Origin: Saccharothrix espanaensis DSM 44229
Lineage (GTDB): Bacteria > Actinomycetota > Actinomycetes > Mycobacteriales > Pseudonocardiaceae
NCBI RefSeq assembly: GCF_000328705.1
Contig: NC_019673.1
Span: 2,542,001 to 2,606,000, forward strand
Reading direction: 5' to 3'
DNA: 64,000 bases
The notes beneath the pieces are model-generated. The model was not told the origin of the DNA. It worked only from the letters and a program-made list of their open reading frames with translations, and searched no databases. Below are positions 25,485 to 34,175 of this stretch, in pieces (the stretch's first letter is position 1; each line of letters begins with the position of its first letter). Both the position numbers and the translations under genes were made by a program.

Positions 25485-26237
25485 TCAGGGAGCGGTGCGG
25501 CGGCGGAACAGCAGGGCGGTGCCGACGCCGCCCACCACCGTGAACGCGGTGCACCACAGCACGGCCGCCACGCCCGAACCGCCGACCGGGCCGCTCATCA
25601 TCAGGCCGCGCAGGGTCTCGATGACCGGTGTCACCGGCTGGTGCTCGGCCACGCCCCGCAACGCCGCCGGCATCGTGTCCGTGGGGACGAACGCGCTGCT
25701 CAGGTACGGCAGGAACATCACCACGAAGGAGAACGCGCCGGCCGCCTCCGGGGTGCGGGCGAGCAGGCCGAAGCACGCCGCGAGCCACGAGACGCCCACC
25801 ATGAACAGCAGCAGCACCCCCGCCACGCCCAGCCACGCCAGGGGGCCGCCGGTCGGTCGGAACCCGATCAGCAGCGCCACCGCGAGCACCAGCGACGTCG
25901 ACACCGCGTTGCGCGCCTTGCTCGCCACGACGTGCCCGACCAGCACCGCCGACCCGGCGATCGGCAGTGACCGGAACCGGTCGATCACGCCCGTGGTCAT
26001 GTCCGAGTTGACGCCGACCGACGTGCCGCCCGCGCCGTAACCCGCGCACAGCAGGATGATCCCGGGCACCACGTAGTCGACGTACTGCGTGCCCACGGCG
26101 ATCGCGCCGCCGAACACGTAGACGAACAGCAGCAGGATCACCACCGGCAGGATCACCGCGACCAGCAGCGCGTCGACGCTGCGCGCGCTGTGCCGCAGCC
26201 CCCGCCCGATGAACGTCACCGAATCACGCAGCACCAC
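25485..26237 (-). CDS. ABC-2 type transporter permease (DrrB-like)
   Basis: This 250-residue protein has six hydrophobic segments and the ABC-2 pattern (VAVILPVVILLLFVYVFGGA, later DMTTGVIDRFRSLPIAGSAVLVGHV), as in daunorubicin-resistance DrrB permeases. It overlaps the preceding ATPase gene by 14 bp, so the two are coupled. It probably exports a hydrophobic drug together with that ATPase. Confidence 0.9.
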   Translation of the reverse strand: MVLRDSVTFIGRGLRHSARSVDALLVAVILPVVILLLFVYVFGGAIAVGTQYVDYVVPGIILLCAGYGAGGTSVGVNSDMTTGVIDRFRSLPIAGSAVLVGHVVASKARNAVSTSLVLAVALLIGFRPTGGPLAWLGVAGVLLLFMVGVSWLAACFGLLARTPEAAGAFSFVVMFLPYLSSAFVPTDTMPAALRGVAEHQPVTPVIETLRGLMMSGPVGGSGVAAVLWCTAFTVVGGVGTALLFRRRTAP

Positions 26238-27156
26238 GCACCTCCGGGCCGGTCAGGGACAGGAACACCTCGTCCAACGTCGGGCGGTGCAGCTCCACCC
26301 GGTCCACCGGGACGTCCCGCCGGTGCAGCAGGTCGAGGACTTCCCGCACGTGCCGCGCGCTGCCGTCGCCGGGCACCCGCAGGCTCAGCTTCGCCACGTC
26401 CGGCAGGCCGTCGAGCACCGCCCCGGCGCCCGCCAGCGCGGCCCGGTCGGGCAGGAACAGCTCGACGGTCGCGGTGCCGGCCCGGCCCTTGAGCTCGGCG
26501 GCGGTGCCCTCGGCGACGACGTCGCCGCCGTGCAGCACGGCGATCCGGTCGGCCAGCCGGTCCGCCTCCTCCAGGTACTGGGTGGTGAGCAGGACGGTCA
26601 CGCCGGACCGGGCCAGGTCCGCGACCGCGGCCCAGACCTCGCGCCGGCTGCGCGGGTCCAGCCCGGTGGTCGGCTCGTCGAGGAACAGCACCTCGGGGCG
26701 GACCACCAGGCTCGCCGCCAGGTCGAGCCGGCGGCGCATCCCGCCGGAGTAGGTCGACGCCCGGCGGTCGGCGGCGTCGGCGAGGTCGAAGCGCTCCAGC
26801 AGCTCGGCGGCCCGGTCCCGGGCGGCGCGCCGGTCCAGCCGGCGCAGCCGGGCCATCATCGCGAGGTTCTCCCGGCCGGTCAGCAGCTCGTCCACGGCGG
26901 CGTACTGGCCGGTCAGGCTGATCGCCGCGCGCACCCGGCGCGGTGCGGCGACGACGTCGTGCCCGGCGATGCGGGCGGTGCCGCCGTCCGGCCTGAGCAG
27001 GGTGGCCAGCACCCGCACGGTGGTGGTCTTGCCGGCGCCGTTCGGGCCGAGCAGGGCGAACACCTCGCCCCGCCGCACGCCCAGGTCGAGCCCCTTGAGC
27101 ACGGGGTGCCCGCGGAACGACTTGCGGAGGCCCACCGCCTCGACTGTGTATGTCAT
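26224..27156 (-). CDS. ABC transporter ATP-binding protein (DrrA-like)
   Basis: This 310-residue ATPase has Walker A GPNGAGKTT, signature YSGGMRRRLDLA, Walker B LFLDEPTTGLD, LTTQYLEEAD with the H-loop region, and the C-terminal DrrA extension of about 90 residues ending near VELHRPTLDEVFLSLTG. The ATG at 27156 lies inside one arm of the TetR operator, and a TACACT-like -10 about 7 bases upstream suggests a leaderless transcript that the divergent repressor would block directly. Confidence 0.92.
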   Translation of the reverse strand: MTYTVEAVGLRKSFRGHPVLKGLDLGVRRGEVFALLGPNGAGKTTTVRVLATLLRPDGGTARIAGHDVVAAPRRVRAAISLTGQYAAVDELLTGRENLAMMARLRRLDRRAARDRAAELLERFDLADAADRRASTYSGGMRRRLDLAASLVVRPEVLFLDEPTTGLDPRSRREVWAAVADLARSGVTVLLTTQYLEEADRLADRIAVLHGGDVVAEGTAAELKGRAGTATVELFLPDRAALAGAGAVLDGLPDVAKLSLRVPGDGSARHVREVLDLLHRRDVPVDRVELHRPTLDEVFLSLTGPEVRGAA

Positions 27157-27180
27157 AGACCTAAGTGTATGACATACACA
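27145..27180. promoter_or_regulatory. Double TetR operator between drrA-like and tetR genes
   Basis: Two copies of gtgtat-N3-atacac lie side by side: gtgtatgtcatagac at 27146-27160 (one mismatch) and gtgtatgacatacac at 27165-27179 (perfect). The pair also forms a 12-bp inverted repeat, tgtgtatgtcat at 27145-27156 and atgacatacaca at 27169-27180. The spacing of 19 bp between sites is typical for TetR dimers bound side by side. The left site includes the ATPase start codon. Confidence 0.85.
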
Positions 27181-27221
27181 CGACTAGACTGCAAGCCTGC
27201 GACGAGCACGGATGCGAGGAC

Positions 27222-27896
27222 ATGGGCGACTCGGTGTGGGAACGGCGGGACAAGGAGCCCCGGCAGGGTCTCAGCGTCCGGCGGATCGTGCGGGCCGCGA
27301 TCGAGCTGGCCGACGCGGACGGGCTGGCCGCCGTCTCGATGGCCCGCGTCGCCGAACGCCTCGGGTTCACCACCATGTCGCTCTACCGGCACGTGCGCAG
27401 CAAGGACGAGCTGCTCCTGCTCGTGGTCGACACCCTCGCCGAGCCGCCCGCGTGCCTGGCCGAGCCGGTCGACGGGTGGCGAGCGGGCATGGAGCGCTGG
27501 TGCCGGGAACACCTCGCCGCGCTGCGCCGGCACCCCTGGGTGCTCCAGGTCCAGGCGTCCGCGCCGCCGAGCACGCCCAACCAGCTCGCGTGGATGGACC
27601 ACGGCCTGCGCGTGCTGGAGGAGACCCCGCTGTCGCCGGACGACCGGATGTCCGTGCTGCTGCTGTGCACGGGGTTCGTGATGAGCCAGGCCCGGTTCAC
27701 CGTGGACGTGTCCGACCAGGCCGAGCGGGACTACGGGGCGCTGCTCCAGCGGACCGTGGACGCCGAGCGCTACCCGGCGCTGCGCCGGGTCGTGGACGCG
27801 GGCACGTTCGGCGCGGCCGGCGCCGACCAGGACCACGACTTCACGTTCGGCCTGGCCCGGCTGATGGACGGCGTGGAGCGCCTGGTCCGGGGCTGA
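27222..27896 (+). CDS. TetR-family repressor of the adjacent ABC exporter
   Basis: This 224-residue protein has an N-terminal HTH (SVRRIVRAAIELADADG, then VAERLGFTTMSLYRHVRSKDELL) and a C-terminal TetR_C domain typical of actinobacterial drug-efflux repressors. The ATG at 27222 follows gcgagg; an in-frame GTG at 27165 would start inside the operator and is unlikely. It is divergent from the DrrAB-like pair and the double operator lies between them, so autoregulation and efflux control are likely. Confidence 0.9.
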   Translation: MGDSVWERRDKEPRQGLSVRRIVRAAIELADADGLAAVSMARVAERLGFTTMSLYRHVRSKDELLLLVVDTLAEPPACLAEPVDGWRAGMERWCREHLAALRRHPWVLQVQASAPPSTPNQLAWMDHGLRVLEETPLSPDDRMSVLLLCTGFVMSQARFTVDVSDQAERDYGALLQRTVDAERYPALRRVVDAGTFGAAGADQDHDFTFGLARLMDGVERLVRG

Positions 27897-27898
27897 CG

Positions 27899-28654
27899 TC
27901 AGCCCACCACGACCCGCGCCCACAGCTCGTGGTGCGCGGTGAGGTGCGCGATGTCGCGCCGGTAGAGGTCCGCGTGGCCGGCCGCGATGTGCCGGGCGAA
28001 GTTCTCGTCGCCGGCGGCGGCGGACGCGTGCATGAAGTCGACCAGGCTCGCCAGGCGCGGGCCGAGCGCGTCCACCACGTCTTGTCGCTCGTCCCGGCTG
28101 CGGCCGTAGGAGTCGAGGAACAGCCTGGCCCGGCGCGCCTGCTCGGCCGGCGGTGGACTGTCCACAGTGGACAGCGGGGTGAAGCGGTAGAGGGCGTGGG
28201 CGAGATCCCAGCAGCGTGGGCCGGGATGGGCGGCGTCGAAGTCGAACACGCCGGTCGTGACACCCCGGTCGAACACGCAGTTGTACGGGGCGAAATCGCC
28301 GTGGCAGACGACTTCCACCGGTTCCACGGCGGGCAGTTGCCAGCGGTGGCCGGCCTTGTCCGGCAGGTGCGCCGTCGCGTCGTGCACCCGGCGCAGCAGG
28401 CCCGCCGCGCTGACCAGCGCGCTGTCCCGGCGTGCCTGCTCGGGCACCGGGTCCGTGCCCGCCTCGCCGGGCAGGAAGTCGAGCACCTCGCGCCCCTGCG
28501 CGTCCACGCCGTGCCGGCGCGGGACCCCGCGCACCCCGGCGGCGGCGAGCCGGCCGAGCAGCCACTGCGTGGCCTCGCTCCACGCGCGCACCGGACGCCG
28601 GACCGTGCTCCCGATGCGGACGACCGTCGTCGTGCCGCCGGCGAACTCCTCCAC
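27899..28654 (-). CDS. APH/choline-kinase-fold phosphotransferase
   Basis: This 251-residue protein has the catalytic Brenner motif CHGDFAPYN and the metal-binding VFDFDAAHPGPRCWDLA, both diagnostic of the aminoglycoside phosphotransferase superfamily. Members phosphorylate antibiotics, choline, homoserine or small metabolites; substrate cannot be told. GTG at 28654 (VEEFAGGTT) fits the family start. It converges on the tetR gene with a 2-bp gap. The coding sequence contains the palindrome ctgtccacagtggacag at 28158-28174. Confidence 0.85.
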   Translation of the reverse strand: MEEFAGGTTTVVRIGSTVRRPVRAWSEATQWLLGRLAAAGVRGVPRRHGVDAQGREVLDFLPGEAGTDPVPEQARRDSALVSAAGLLRRVHDATAHLPDKAGHRWQLPAVEPVEVVCHGDFAPYNCVFDRGVTTGVFDFDAAHPGPRCWDLAHALYRFTPLSTVDSPPPAEQARRARLFLDSYGRSRDERQDVVDALGPRLASLVDFMHASAAAGDENFARHIAAGHADLYRRDIAHLTAHHELWARVVVG

Positions 28655-28695
28655 GCGCCCGACGCTAACCGATCGCGGCCTTCGGGCGAACCGGA

Positions 28696-28980
28696 TTACT
28701 CGTCCACCAGACGAGCCCGAGCGTCGCCCGCCGCCGCCGGCCCGATCCCGACGCCCTGGAACCGGCCGGGCCGGGCGAAGTCCAGTAGCGCCAACGCCAT
28801 CAGCACCACGTTGACCTGCCCGTAGGCGAGGCTCGCCTGCACCGGTTCCAGCCACAGCGCCACCGCCGCCGCGCCCGCCGCCACCGGCCGCGGCCGCTCG
28901 GTCAGCCTGGTCGCGCACCACACCGGGACGCCGAGCGCGGCCACCGTGAGCGCCGCCATCACCAGCCGCGCCACCTCCAT
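28696..28980 (-). pseudogene. GT87/DUF2029 membrane glycosyltransferase fragment
   Basis: The 94-residue frame contains ALWLEPVQASLAYGQVNVVLMALALLDFARPGRFQGVGIG, split here as hydrophobic helices around a conserved YGQVN element typical of actinobacterial mannosyltransferases of the GT87 family. Those proteins are about 400 residues with ten or more helices. Both the N-terminal and C-terminal parts are missing, and the tail degenerates after GVGIG. I infer a remnant. Confidence 0.6.
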
Positions 28981-29067
28981 CGGGACCAGGAACGCCTGGA
29001 TGAAATCGCGCCGTCGATCCGCCCTGGCCTGACCGGGGTGGATCGAGCGCGCTTCCGCACGACCAGG

Positions 29068-30045
29068 TCAGCGGAAACGCTTGCGCAGCCACCACATCGC
29101 ACCGATCACCAGCGCGGCGGACAGCACCGTGAACAAGGTCGCCTCGATGCCCTGGAACAGCCAGAACCGGTCACCGGGATGGACCAGGGCGGCCCGTTTC
29201 ACCAGGCCGTGCCCGGCCATGCACTGGCCGACCTGGTCGGTGGACGCAGCGCGGCACGCCCGCTCGATCTCGAGCGCGGTGTCGACGTCGACGAAGTCGC
29301 CGGTCCGGTCCGCGTACCCGTGGCCGATGGTCCACCGGCCCCGGTCGGCCGGGGTCTGGCCGGCCTCGGTCAACGGCGTGGTCGACACGACCGGCGTCTG
29401 GTAGTGCGGCCGGACGAACCACCGCACCGAGTACAGCGCGCCGGCCCAGACCGCGAGGGTCAGCGCCATCGCGGGCACCACGCGGCGGACCGCCAACCCC
29501 ACCACGATGCCCAGCGCCACCGCGAACAGCGTGTAGGACGCCAGCGCCAGGGGGTGGACCTCGAACCGCCGCACCTGAAGGCGTTCGTACGACCCGGCCA
29601 GCGCCCCCAGCCCGGAGGTCCACCACAGGTACGTCGCGCCGAGCAGCGCCGCGCCGAGCGTGGCCGGCACCGCGATCACGGCGACCTTCGCGGCGAACCA
29701 CCGGCGCGGGCCCACCTGCTGGCTCAACACCAGCAGGTGGGTGTGCTGCTCCCACTCCCGGGCCAGCGCCGGCGCGCCCAGGAACAGCCCGGCCAGCGCG
29801 GCGAACCCGATCAGGCCGAACCGGACGCCCTCGGCCGTCTCCCGGAACGCCGAGGCCGCGTTCCAGCCCGATTCGGACAGCCGGCAGGACGCCGTCAGGG
29901 ACTCGGCGCAGAGCCGTAACTCCTCGTCGGTGAGCTGCGCCGGCATGGCGAACCGGTGGTAGACCATCACGGCGATCGCGACCAGCGCGTACCCGCCGAG
30001 CGCGAGCAGGGCGAGGCGCTGCTGCCGCCAGGCGAGCCAGATCAC
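29068..30045 (-). CDS. ABC transporter membrane subunit
   Basis: This 325-residue protein has about six hydrophobic segments and begins IWLAWRQQRL, a start seen in actinobacterial ABC-2-like membrane proteins that sit beside YtrA regulators. A charged extracytoplasmic loop with paired cysteines (LRLCAESLTASCRLSES) lies between the first two helices, and another Cys-containing loop precedes the last helix. The GTG overlaps the ATPase stop by 4 bp. Likely partner of the following ATPase. Confidence 0.78.
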   Translation of the reverse strand: MIWLAWRQQRLALLALGGYALVAIAVMVYHRFAMPAQLTDEELRLCAESLTASCRLSESGWNAASAFRETAEGVRFGLIGFAALAGLFLGAPALAREWEQHTHLLVLSQQVGPRRWFAAKVAVIAVPATLGAALLGATYLWWTSGLGALAGSYERLQVRRFEVHPLALASYTLFAVALGIVVGLAVRRVVPAMALTLAVWAGALYSVRWFVRPHYQTPVVSTTPLTEAGQTPADRGRWTIGHGYADRTGDFVDVDTALEIERACRAASTDQVGQCMAGHGLVKRAALVHPGDRFWLFQGIEATLFTVLSAALVIGAMWWLRKRFR

Positions 30046-30866
30046 GCCGCCACCTCCTCGTGGCGCAGGTACGCGGCGACCAGTTCGTCGAGACTCGGTG
30101 TGTCGACCTGCTCGGCGGGCAGTTTCAGCGGACCTCCCAGTCGCAGCAGGGCGCGCAGTTGCCGCTCGCCCGTCCGGGACTCGACCACCCGGTGCGGCCA
30201 GAGGTCGGTGTCCCGCGGCACGGCGACGACCTTGTGCTGCTCCAACAGCGTTTCCACGTCCTCGGACAACCGGACGCGGCCCTGGTCGAGCAGCAGCAGG
30301 TGGTCGCAGACCCCTTCGAGGTCGGCGAGCACCAGCGACGACAGGACGACCGTGGTCGCGTTCTCGGCGACCGCGACCATGATGGCGCGCAGGCTCTCCT
30401 GCCGCGCCGCCGGGTCCATTTCGGACAGTGGCTCGTCCAGCAGCAGCACCTGCGGCCGCCGGGCCAGCGCCACGACCAGCGCGAGCCGGGCCCGCTGCCC
30501 GCCGGACAGCCCGCCCACCCGGCCGGTGCGGGCCAGCCCGGCCTCCTCCACCAGCCGGTCCGCGTACGCGGCGTCCCAGCCGGGGTTGGCGACCTGCCCG
30601 AACCGCAGCACCTCGGCGACGGTGAACGAGCGGTAGAGCGGCTTGTCCTGCGCGACGAACGCCACCTCGCCGATCGCCTCGACCTCGCCCGAGGACGGCC
30701 GCAGCAGCCCGGCGGCCAGCTTGAGCAGCGTGGACTTGCCCGCGCCGTTCGCCCCGACCAGCGCCGTGACCCGACCTGCCGCGAGCTCGAACGAGCAGTC
30801 CCGCAACGCCTCTTTCCGGCGATACCGCAGGCCGAGCCCGCGCGCCCGCACGGCAACGCTCACCAT
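30042..30866 (-). CDS. ABC transporter ATP-binding protein (YtrB-like)
   Basis: This 274-residue ATPase has Walker A GANGAGKST, signature LSGGQRARLAL, Walker B LLLDEPLSEMD and a switch region ending in Ser (VVLSSLVLADLE), where many ATPases have His. The C-terminal 60 residues are variable. It lies between the GntR gene and the membrane subunit in one operon, the arrangement of Ytr-type transporters that respond to cell-envelope stress. Confidence 0.88.
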   Translation of the reverse strand: MVSVAVRARGLGLRYRRKEALRDCSFELAAGRVTALVGANGAGKSTLLKLAAGLLRPSSGEVEAIGEVAFVAQDKPLYRSFTVAEVLRFGQVANPGWDAAYADRLVEEAGLARTGRVGGLSGGQRARLALVVALARRPQVLLLDEPLSEMDPAARQESLRAIMVAVAENATTVVLSSLVLADLEGVCDHLLLLDQGRVRLSEDVETLLEQHKVVAVPRDTDLWPHRVVESRTGERQLRALLRLGGPLKLPAEQVDTPSLDELVAAYLRHEEVAA

Positions 30867-30884
30867 GTCTCCCCCAGAAGAACG

Positions 30885-31262
30885 TCAGAAGCGCTGGTCC
30901 AGCACCGAGCGGAACAACGCTTCCACGTCCTCCCGGCCCATGCCGTACTCCCGCGCGTGGTCCATCCACTCCAGCAGGTCGCCCCGCAGCGGCGAGCCCT
31001 CGGCCACTCCCGGTGTGACCAGCGACCGGCGCACGAACGTGCCCAGCCCCGGCCGCGGTTCGACCAGTCCCTCGCGTTCCAGTTCGCGATACGCCTTGAG
31101 CACGGTGTTGGGGTTGATGGCGGTCTGCTCCACCACCTCGCGCGCGGTCGGCAGCCGGTCGCCGGGGCCGAGCAGCCCCAGTCGCAACGCCTGCTTGACC
31201 TGGTGGACGAGCTGGAGGTACGTGGCCACCCCGGACCGCCGATCGATCCGGAACTCGATCAC
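30885..31262 (-). CDS. GntR-family repressor, YtrA subfamily
   Basis: This 125-residue protein has a winged HTH (PTAREVVEQTAINPNTVLKAYRELEREG) with a very short C-terminal tail (about 50 residues) and no effector domain, the hallmark of YtrA regulators. It starts GTG at 31262 after a ggggttgag site and is the first gene of the ABC operon. An inverted repeat 12 bases upstream is the probable autoregulatory site. Confidence 0.9.
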   Translation of the reverse strand: MIEFRIDRRSGVATYLQLVHQVKQALRLGLLGPGDRLPTAREVVEQTAINPNTVLKAYRELEREGLVEPRPGLGTFVRRSLVTPGVAEGSPLRGDLLEWMDHAREYGMGREDVEALFRSVLDQRF

Positions 31263-31273
31263 CTCAACCCCTT

Positions 31274-31289
31274 CACTAACTGATTAGTG
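31274..31289. promoter_or_regulatory. YtrA-type operator cactaa-ctga-ttagtg
   Basis: A perfect 6-bp inverted repeat with a 4-bp centre stands out as AT-rich in a 70+% GC setting, directly upstream of the gntR-type gene. A second half-like element (aatcactatt) follows at 31290-31299. Its position fits repression of the regulator/ABC operon. Confidence 0.75.
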
Positions 31290-31382
31290 GAATCACTATT
31301 ACCCGCGCCCCCGGCCGTTGTCAACCGAGGCCGGCGCGGTCGGTCGGGCCTCGGGCGGCGATCCGGCGCAGTCGGGCGGCGG

Positions 31383-32630
31383 TCAGGGGCGCAGGAGGCC
31401 GTCGACCCGGCCGGCGTGGTCGTCCAGCACGCGGCCCGGGTCGGTGCCCAGCACGTCGGCCAGCACGCTCGCGTACACGTCGCGGAAGTCGGTGGTCTGC
31501 TTGAGGTCGCCGTCGGCCAGGTCGGTCAGGCTCGGCTGCGCGCCGTAGAACCCGCCGTTCACCTTGTCGCCCAGCAGGAAGACCGGCCCGGCGGTGCCGT
31601 GGTCGGTGCCGTCGCTCGCGTTCGCGCGCACCCGCCGGCCGAACTCCGAGTACACCAGCACGACGACCCGGCGTCCCCGGTCGGTCCGCCGCATCCGCCG
31701 CACGAACGGCGTCAGCGCGCCGTCCAGCTCGCCGAGCAGCCGCTGCTGGGTGTCCCGCTCGTCGGCGTGCGTGTCGAACCCGCCCAGCGACACCGAGTAG
31801 ACCCGCGTCGGCACCTCGGCCTCGACCAGGTTGGCCACCACGTCCAGCTGCGCGGCCAGCTGGGAGTTCCCGCCGGCCGACGAGCCCTTGTCGCGCCGCT
31901 CGTCCGGGTCGTCCTCGGTCGACGGGTCGTGCGCCGCCCCGCCCAGGATCCGGACCGCGTCGTGCAGGTCCGCGATCGACCGCGAAGCTCTTGCCTGCCA
32001 GACCTCCTCACCGTTCTGCGGCGTCCCGAGCGCGGCGAAGGCGGCACCCAGCCTGCCGTCCGGCAACGCCAAGCCGCCCACCGGGAACGACGCCGCCGCG
32101 GTCCGCGCGCCCGCCAGCATGGGCGGCAGCACGGGTTCCACCGACAGCGCGCGCAACGGGTCCGCGCCGCTCTCGTCGAGCCACCGCCCCAGCCACCCGG
32201 TGGGCACCGACGTGCGCGGTGACGCGGTCTGCCAGATCGCCATCGACCGGAAGTGGCTGTGGTCCGGCGTCGGGTAGCCGACCCCGCGCACGACCGCCAG
32301 GCCCTTCTCGTCCCACAACGACTTCAGGCCCTTGAGCCCGGGGTTGAGGCCCAGCCCGTCCCCGAGGTCGAGCACGTCCTCGGGCCGGTGGGCGAGGTCC
32401 GGCCGGGCGTCCTGGTAGGCGCGGTCGGCGGCCGGGATCACCGTGTTCAGGCCGTCGTTGCCGCCGTAGAGCGTGACGACGACCAGCACGGCCGCGTCCG
32501 GGTCCAGCGGGTCGTCGGCCGCGGCCGTCATCAGGTCGTCCCAGCCGACCCGCGTCGCGCCCACGGCGAGCGCGCCGGCGGCGGCCACCCCGGAGAAGGT
32601 CAGGAACCGGCGTCGGGTCAGGTTCTTCAT
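31383..32630 (-). CDS. DUF1501 protein, Tat-exported
   Basis: This 415-residue protein has a twin-arginine signal (TRRRFLTFSGVAAAGALAVG) and DUF1501 landmarks: LVVVTLYGGNDGLNTVIP, then RGVGYPTPDHSHFRS, GGFDTHA and VYSEFGRRVRANASDGTDHGTAGP. The fold belongs to the alkaline phosphatase/sulfatase superfamily. It overlaps the DUF1800 gene by one base (TGATG). The two families almost always occur together and are thought to form a secreted pair; their activity is unknown. Confidence 0.9.
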   Translation of the reverse strand: MKNLTRRRFLTFSGVAAAGALAVGATRVGWDDLMTAAADDPLDPDAAVLVVVTLYGGNDGLNTVIPAADRAYQDARPDLAHRPEDVLDLGDGLGLNPGLKGLKSLWDEKGLAVVRGVGYPTPDHSHFRSMAIWQTASPRTSVPTGWLGRWLDESGADPLRALSVEPVLPPMLAGARTAAASFPVGGLALPDGRLGAAFAALGTPQNGEEVWQARASRSIADLHDAVRILGGAAHDPSTEDDPDERRDKGSSAGGNSQLAAQLDVVANLVEAEVPTRVYSVSLGGFDTHADERDTQQRLLGELDGALTPFVRRMRRTDRGRRVVVLVYSEFGRRVRANASDGTDHGTAGPVFLLGDKVNGGFYGAQPSLTDLADGDLKQTTDFRDVYASVLADVLGTDPGRVLDDHAGRVDGLLRP

Positions 32631-33886
32631 CACCTGCTCACCACGTATTCGGGGGCGCACGCGGCCACGGTGGCCAGGTGTTCGGGTTTGTCGACGCGGC
32701 TCAGCGCGTCGCGGGTGCGATCGGACCACGCGTCCACGGACAGCAGTTCCCGCACGGAGTCCGCGCCGGTGACCGACTTCAGGTCGGCCTTCGCCGCGAG
32801 CAGTTGCGCGACCTTCACCCGGGCCACGCCCGCCGCGGTGGTCAACCACGCGCCGCCGGCCGCCCACCCGCCGACGCTGGGTGGTCGAAACGGCAGTTGG
32901 CCCATGCCGCGCAGCCCGTTGCCGAGCTGCTTGACCGCCTTGTCGTCCAACGAGTCCCACCGCACGCCCAGCGCGCGCATCAACCCCAGGGCCCACTCGA
33001 CGGGCTGCTTGACCAGAGTCGTGGCCGGGTCGCGGAACGCGGGTTCGGCGGCGATGGCCCGTAGCACCGATCGAATGTCCTTGGCGTGCGCGGAAACCAG
33101 CCGGTCGACCGTGTCTGCGGCGGGCGGCGTGGCCGACACCAGCCGGAACCACAGCCGGCCCACGACGAACCGCGCGGACTCCGGCCTCGCGAGCACAGCA
33201 TCCACAAAGGACTGCACGGTGAAATAGCCGATGATGCCCAGGACCGTCTTCGGCTGGTCGTCGTGGCGCTTGGCGACGAACTGCGCCTCCGCCTGGTCCC
33301 GCCGCACGGTCCACCCGGTCAGCACCCGGGCCGCCTCGCGCACGTCCTGCTCGGTGTAGTGGCCGATGCCCAGGGTGAACAGCTCCAGGTACTCCCGCGC
33401 CAGGTTCTCGTTCGGCGACCCGGCCCGGTTGTCGTTGCCGTCCAACCACAGCAGCAGCGCCGGGTCGACGACCATCGCCCTGGCCAGCGCCGGGAACCCG
33501 TCCAGGCCGAGCCGCCGGAACGCCTCGTTCTGCGCCAGCATGTGCCACGGGCTGCGCACCTTCTGCTCGCTGGTCGCGAAGTGCCCGTGCCAGAACCAGG
33601 TCAGCCGCTCGGTGGCGGTGTCGGTGGCGACCATCCGCGCCAGCCACCACGACGTGAGCGCCTTCTCCTCCACCGCCCGGCGCTGGTTGGCGTCCTTCTT
33701 GGCCTGCTTGTCACCCCGGGCCAGGACCGGTGGGTCCAGGGTGAGCGCGGGCGTGGCGACGGGCGCGGGCGTGAGCAGCCGGTCCAGCGTCGCGGCGAAG
33801 CCGCGGTCGAGGTCGCCGGGGCGCGGCCCGAAGCCGAACCGGTCGTGCAGCCGGCGCACGGCGGCGCGTTCGTCGAGTTCCGGCAT
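32630..33886 (-). CDS. DUF1800 protein
   Basis: This 418-residue protein has the DUF1800 pattern: RRLHDRFGFGPRPGD near the N-terminus, WWLARMVATDTATERLTWFWHGHFA, ENLAREYLELFTLGIGHYTE and REAARVLTGW. No Tat or Sec signal is evident from the ATG at 33886; a GTG at 33922 would add 12 residues without changing that. It is co-translated with the DUF1501 gene. Members may be exported by hitch-hiking on the Tat-bearing partner. Confidence 0.88.
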   Translation of the reverse strand: MPELDERAAVRRLHDRFGFGPRPGDLDRGFAATLDRLLTPAPVATPALTLDPPVLARGDKQAKKDANQRRAVEEKALTSWWLARMVATDTATERLTWFWHGHFATSEQKVRSPWHMLAQNEAFRRLGLDGFPALARAMVVDPALLLWLDGNDNRAGSPNENLAREYLELFTLGIGHYTEQDVREAARVLTGWTVRRDQAEAQFVAKRHDDQPKTVLGIIGYFTVQSFVDAVLARPESARFVVGRLWFRLVSATPPAADTVDRLVSAHAKDIRSVLRAIAAEPAFRDPATTLVKQPVEWALGLMRALGVRWDSLDDKAVKQLGNGLRGMGQLPFRPPSVGGWAAGGAWLTTAAGVARVKVAQLLAAKADLKSVTGADSVRELLSVDAWSDRTRDALSRVDKPEHLATVAACAPEYVVSR

Positions 33887-34175
33887 GTGCGCAGCATCTG
33901 GTGCCGCGCACACCGTCGCCACCCCTTCCGGGCTTCCTTCAGCGGAAGCTCAGGGACGCCGCTGGCCCAGGACGGCCCGGCGTCCGAACTCCACGGCTCG
34001 GACGTGTCGAGTAGTGGCTGGTCAGGCAAGAGATTCATGACTGGTCGATCAATCACTCTTGATGCCGGAAACGGCCGATCCACCCAGCGGCCGTTCGGGT
34101 CAGCGGCGGTGGGGTGCAGTGAGCGGTGCGCGACCTGTCGTGCGCTGTCTGTAGCGCCCGGTCAACAGCGCCCAG

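Noticed and set aside
31274-31289. Transcription terminator between the ABC operon and DUF1501 gene
   Set aside because: The inverted repeat is AT-rich, short and upstream of the gntR-type start, which fits an operator better than a terminator.
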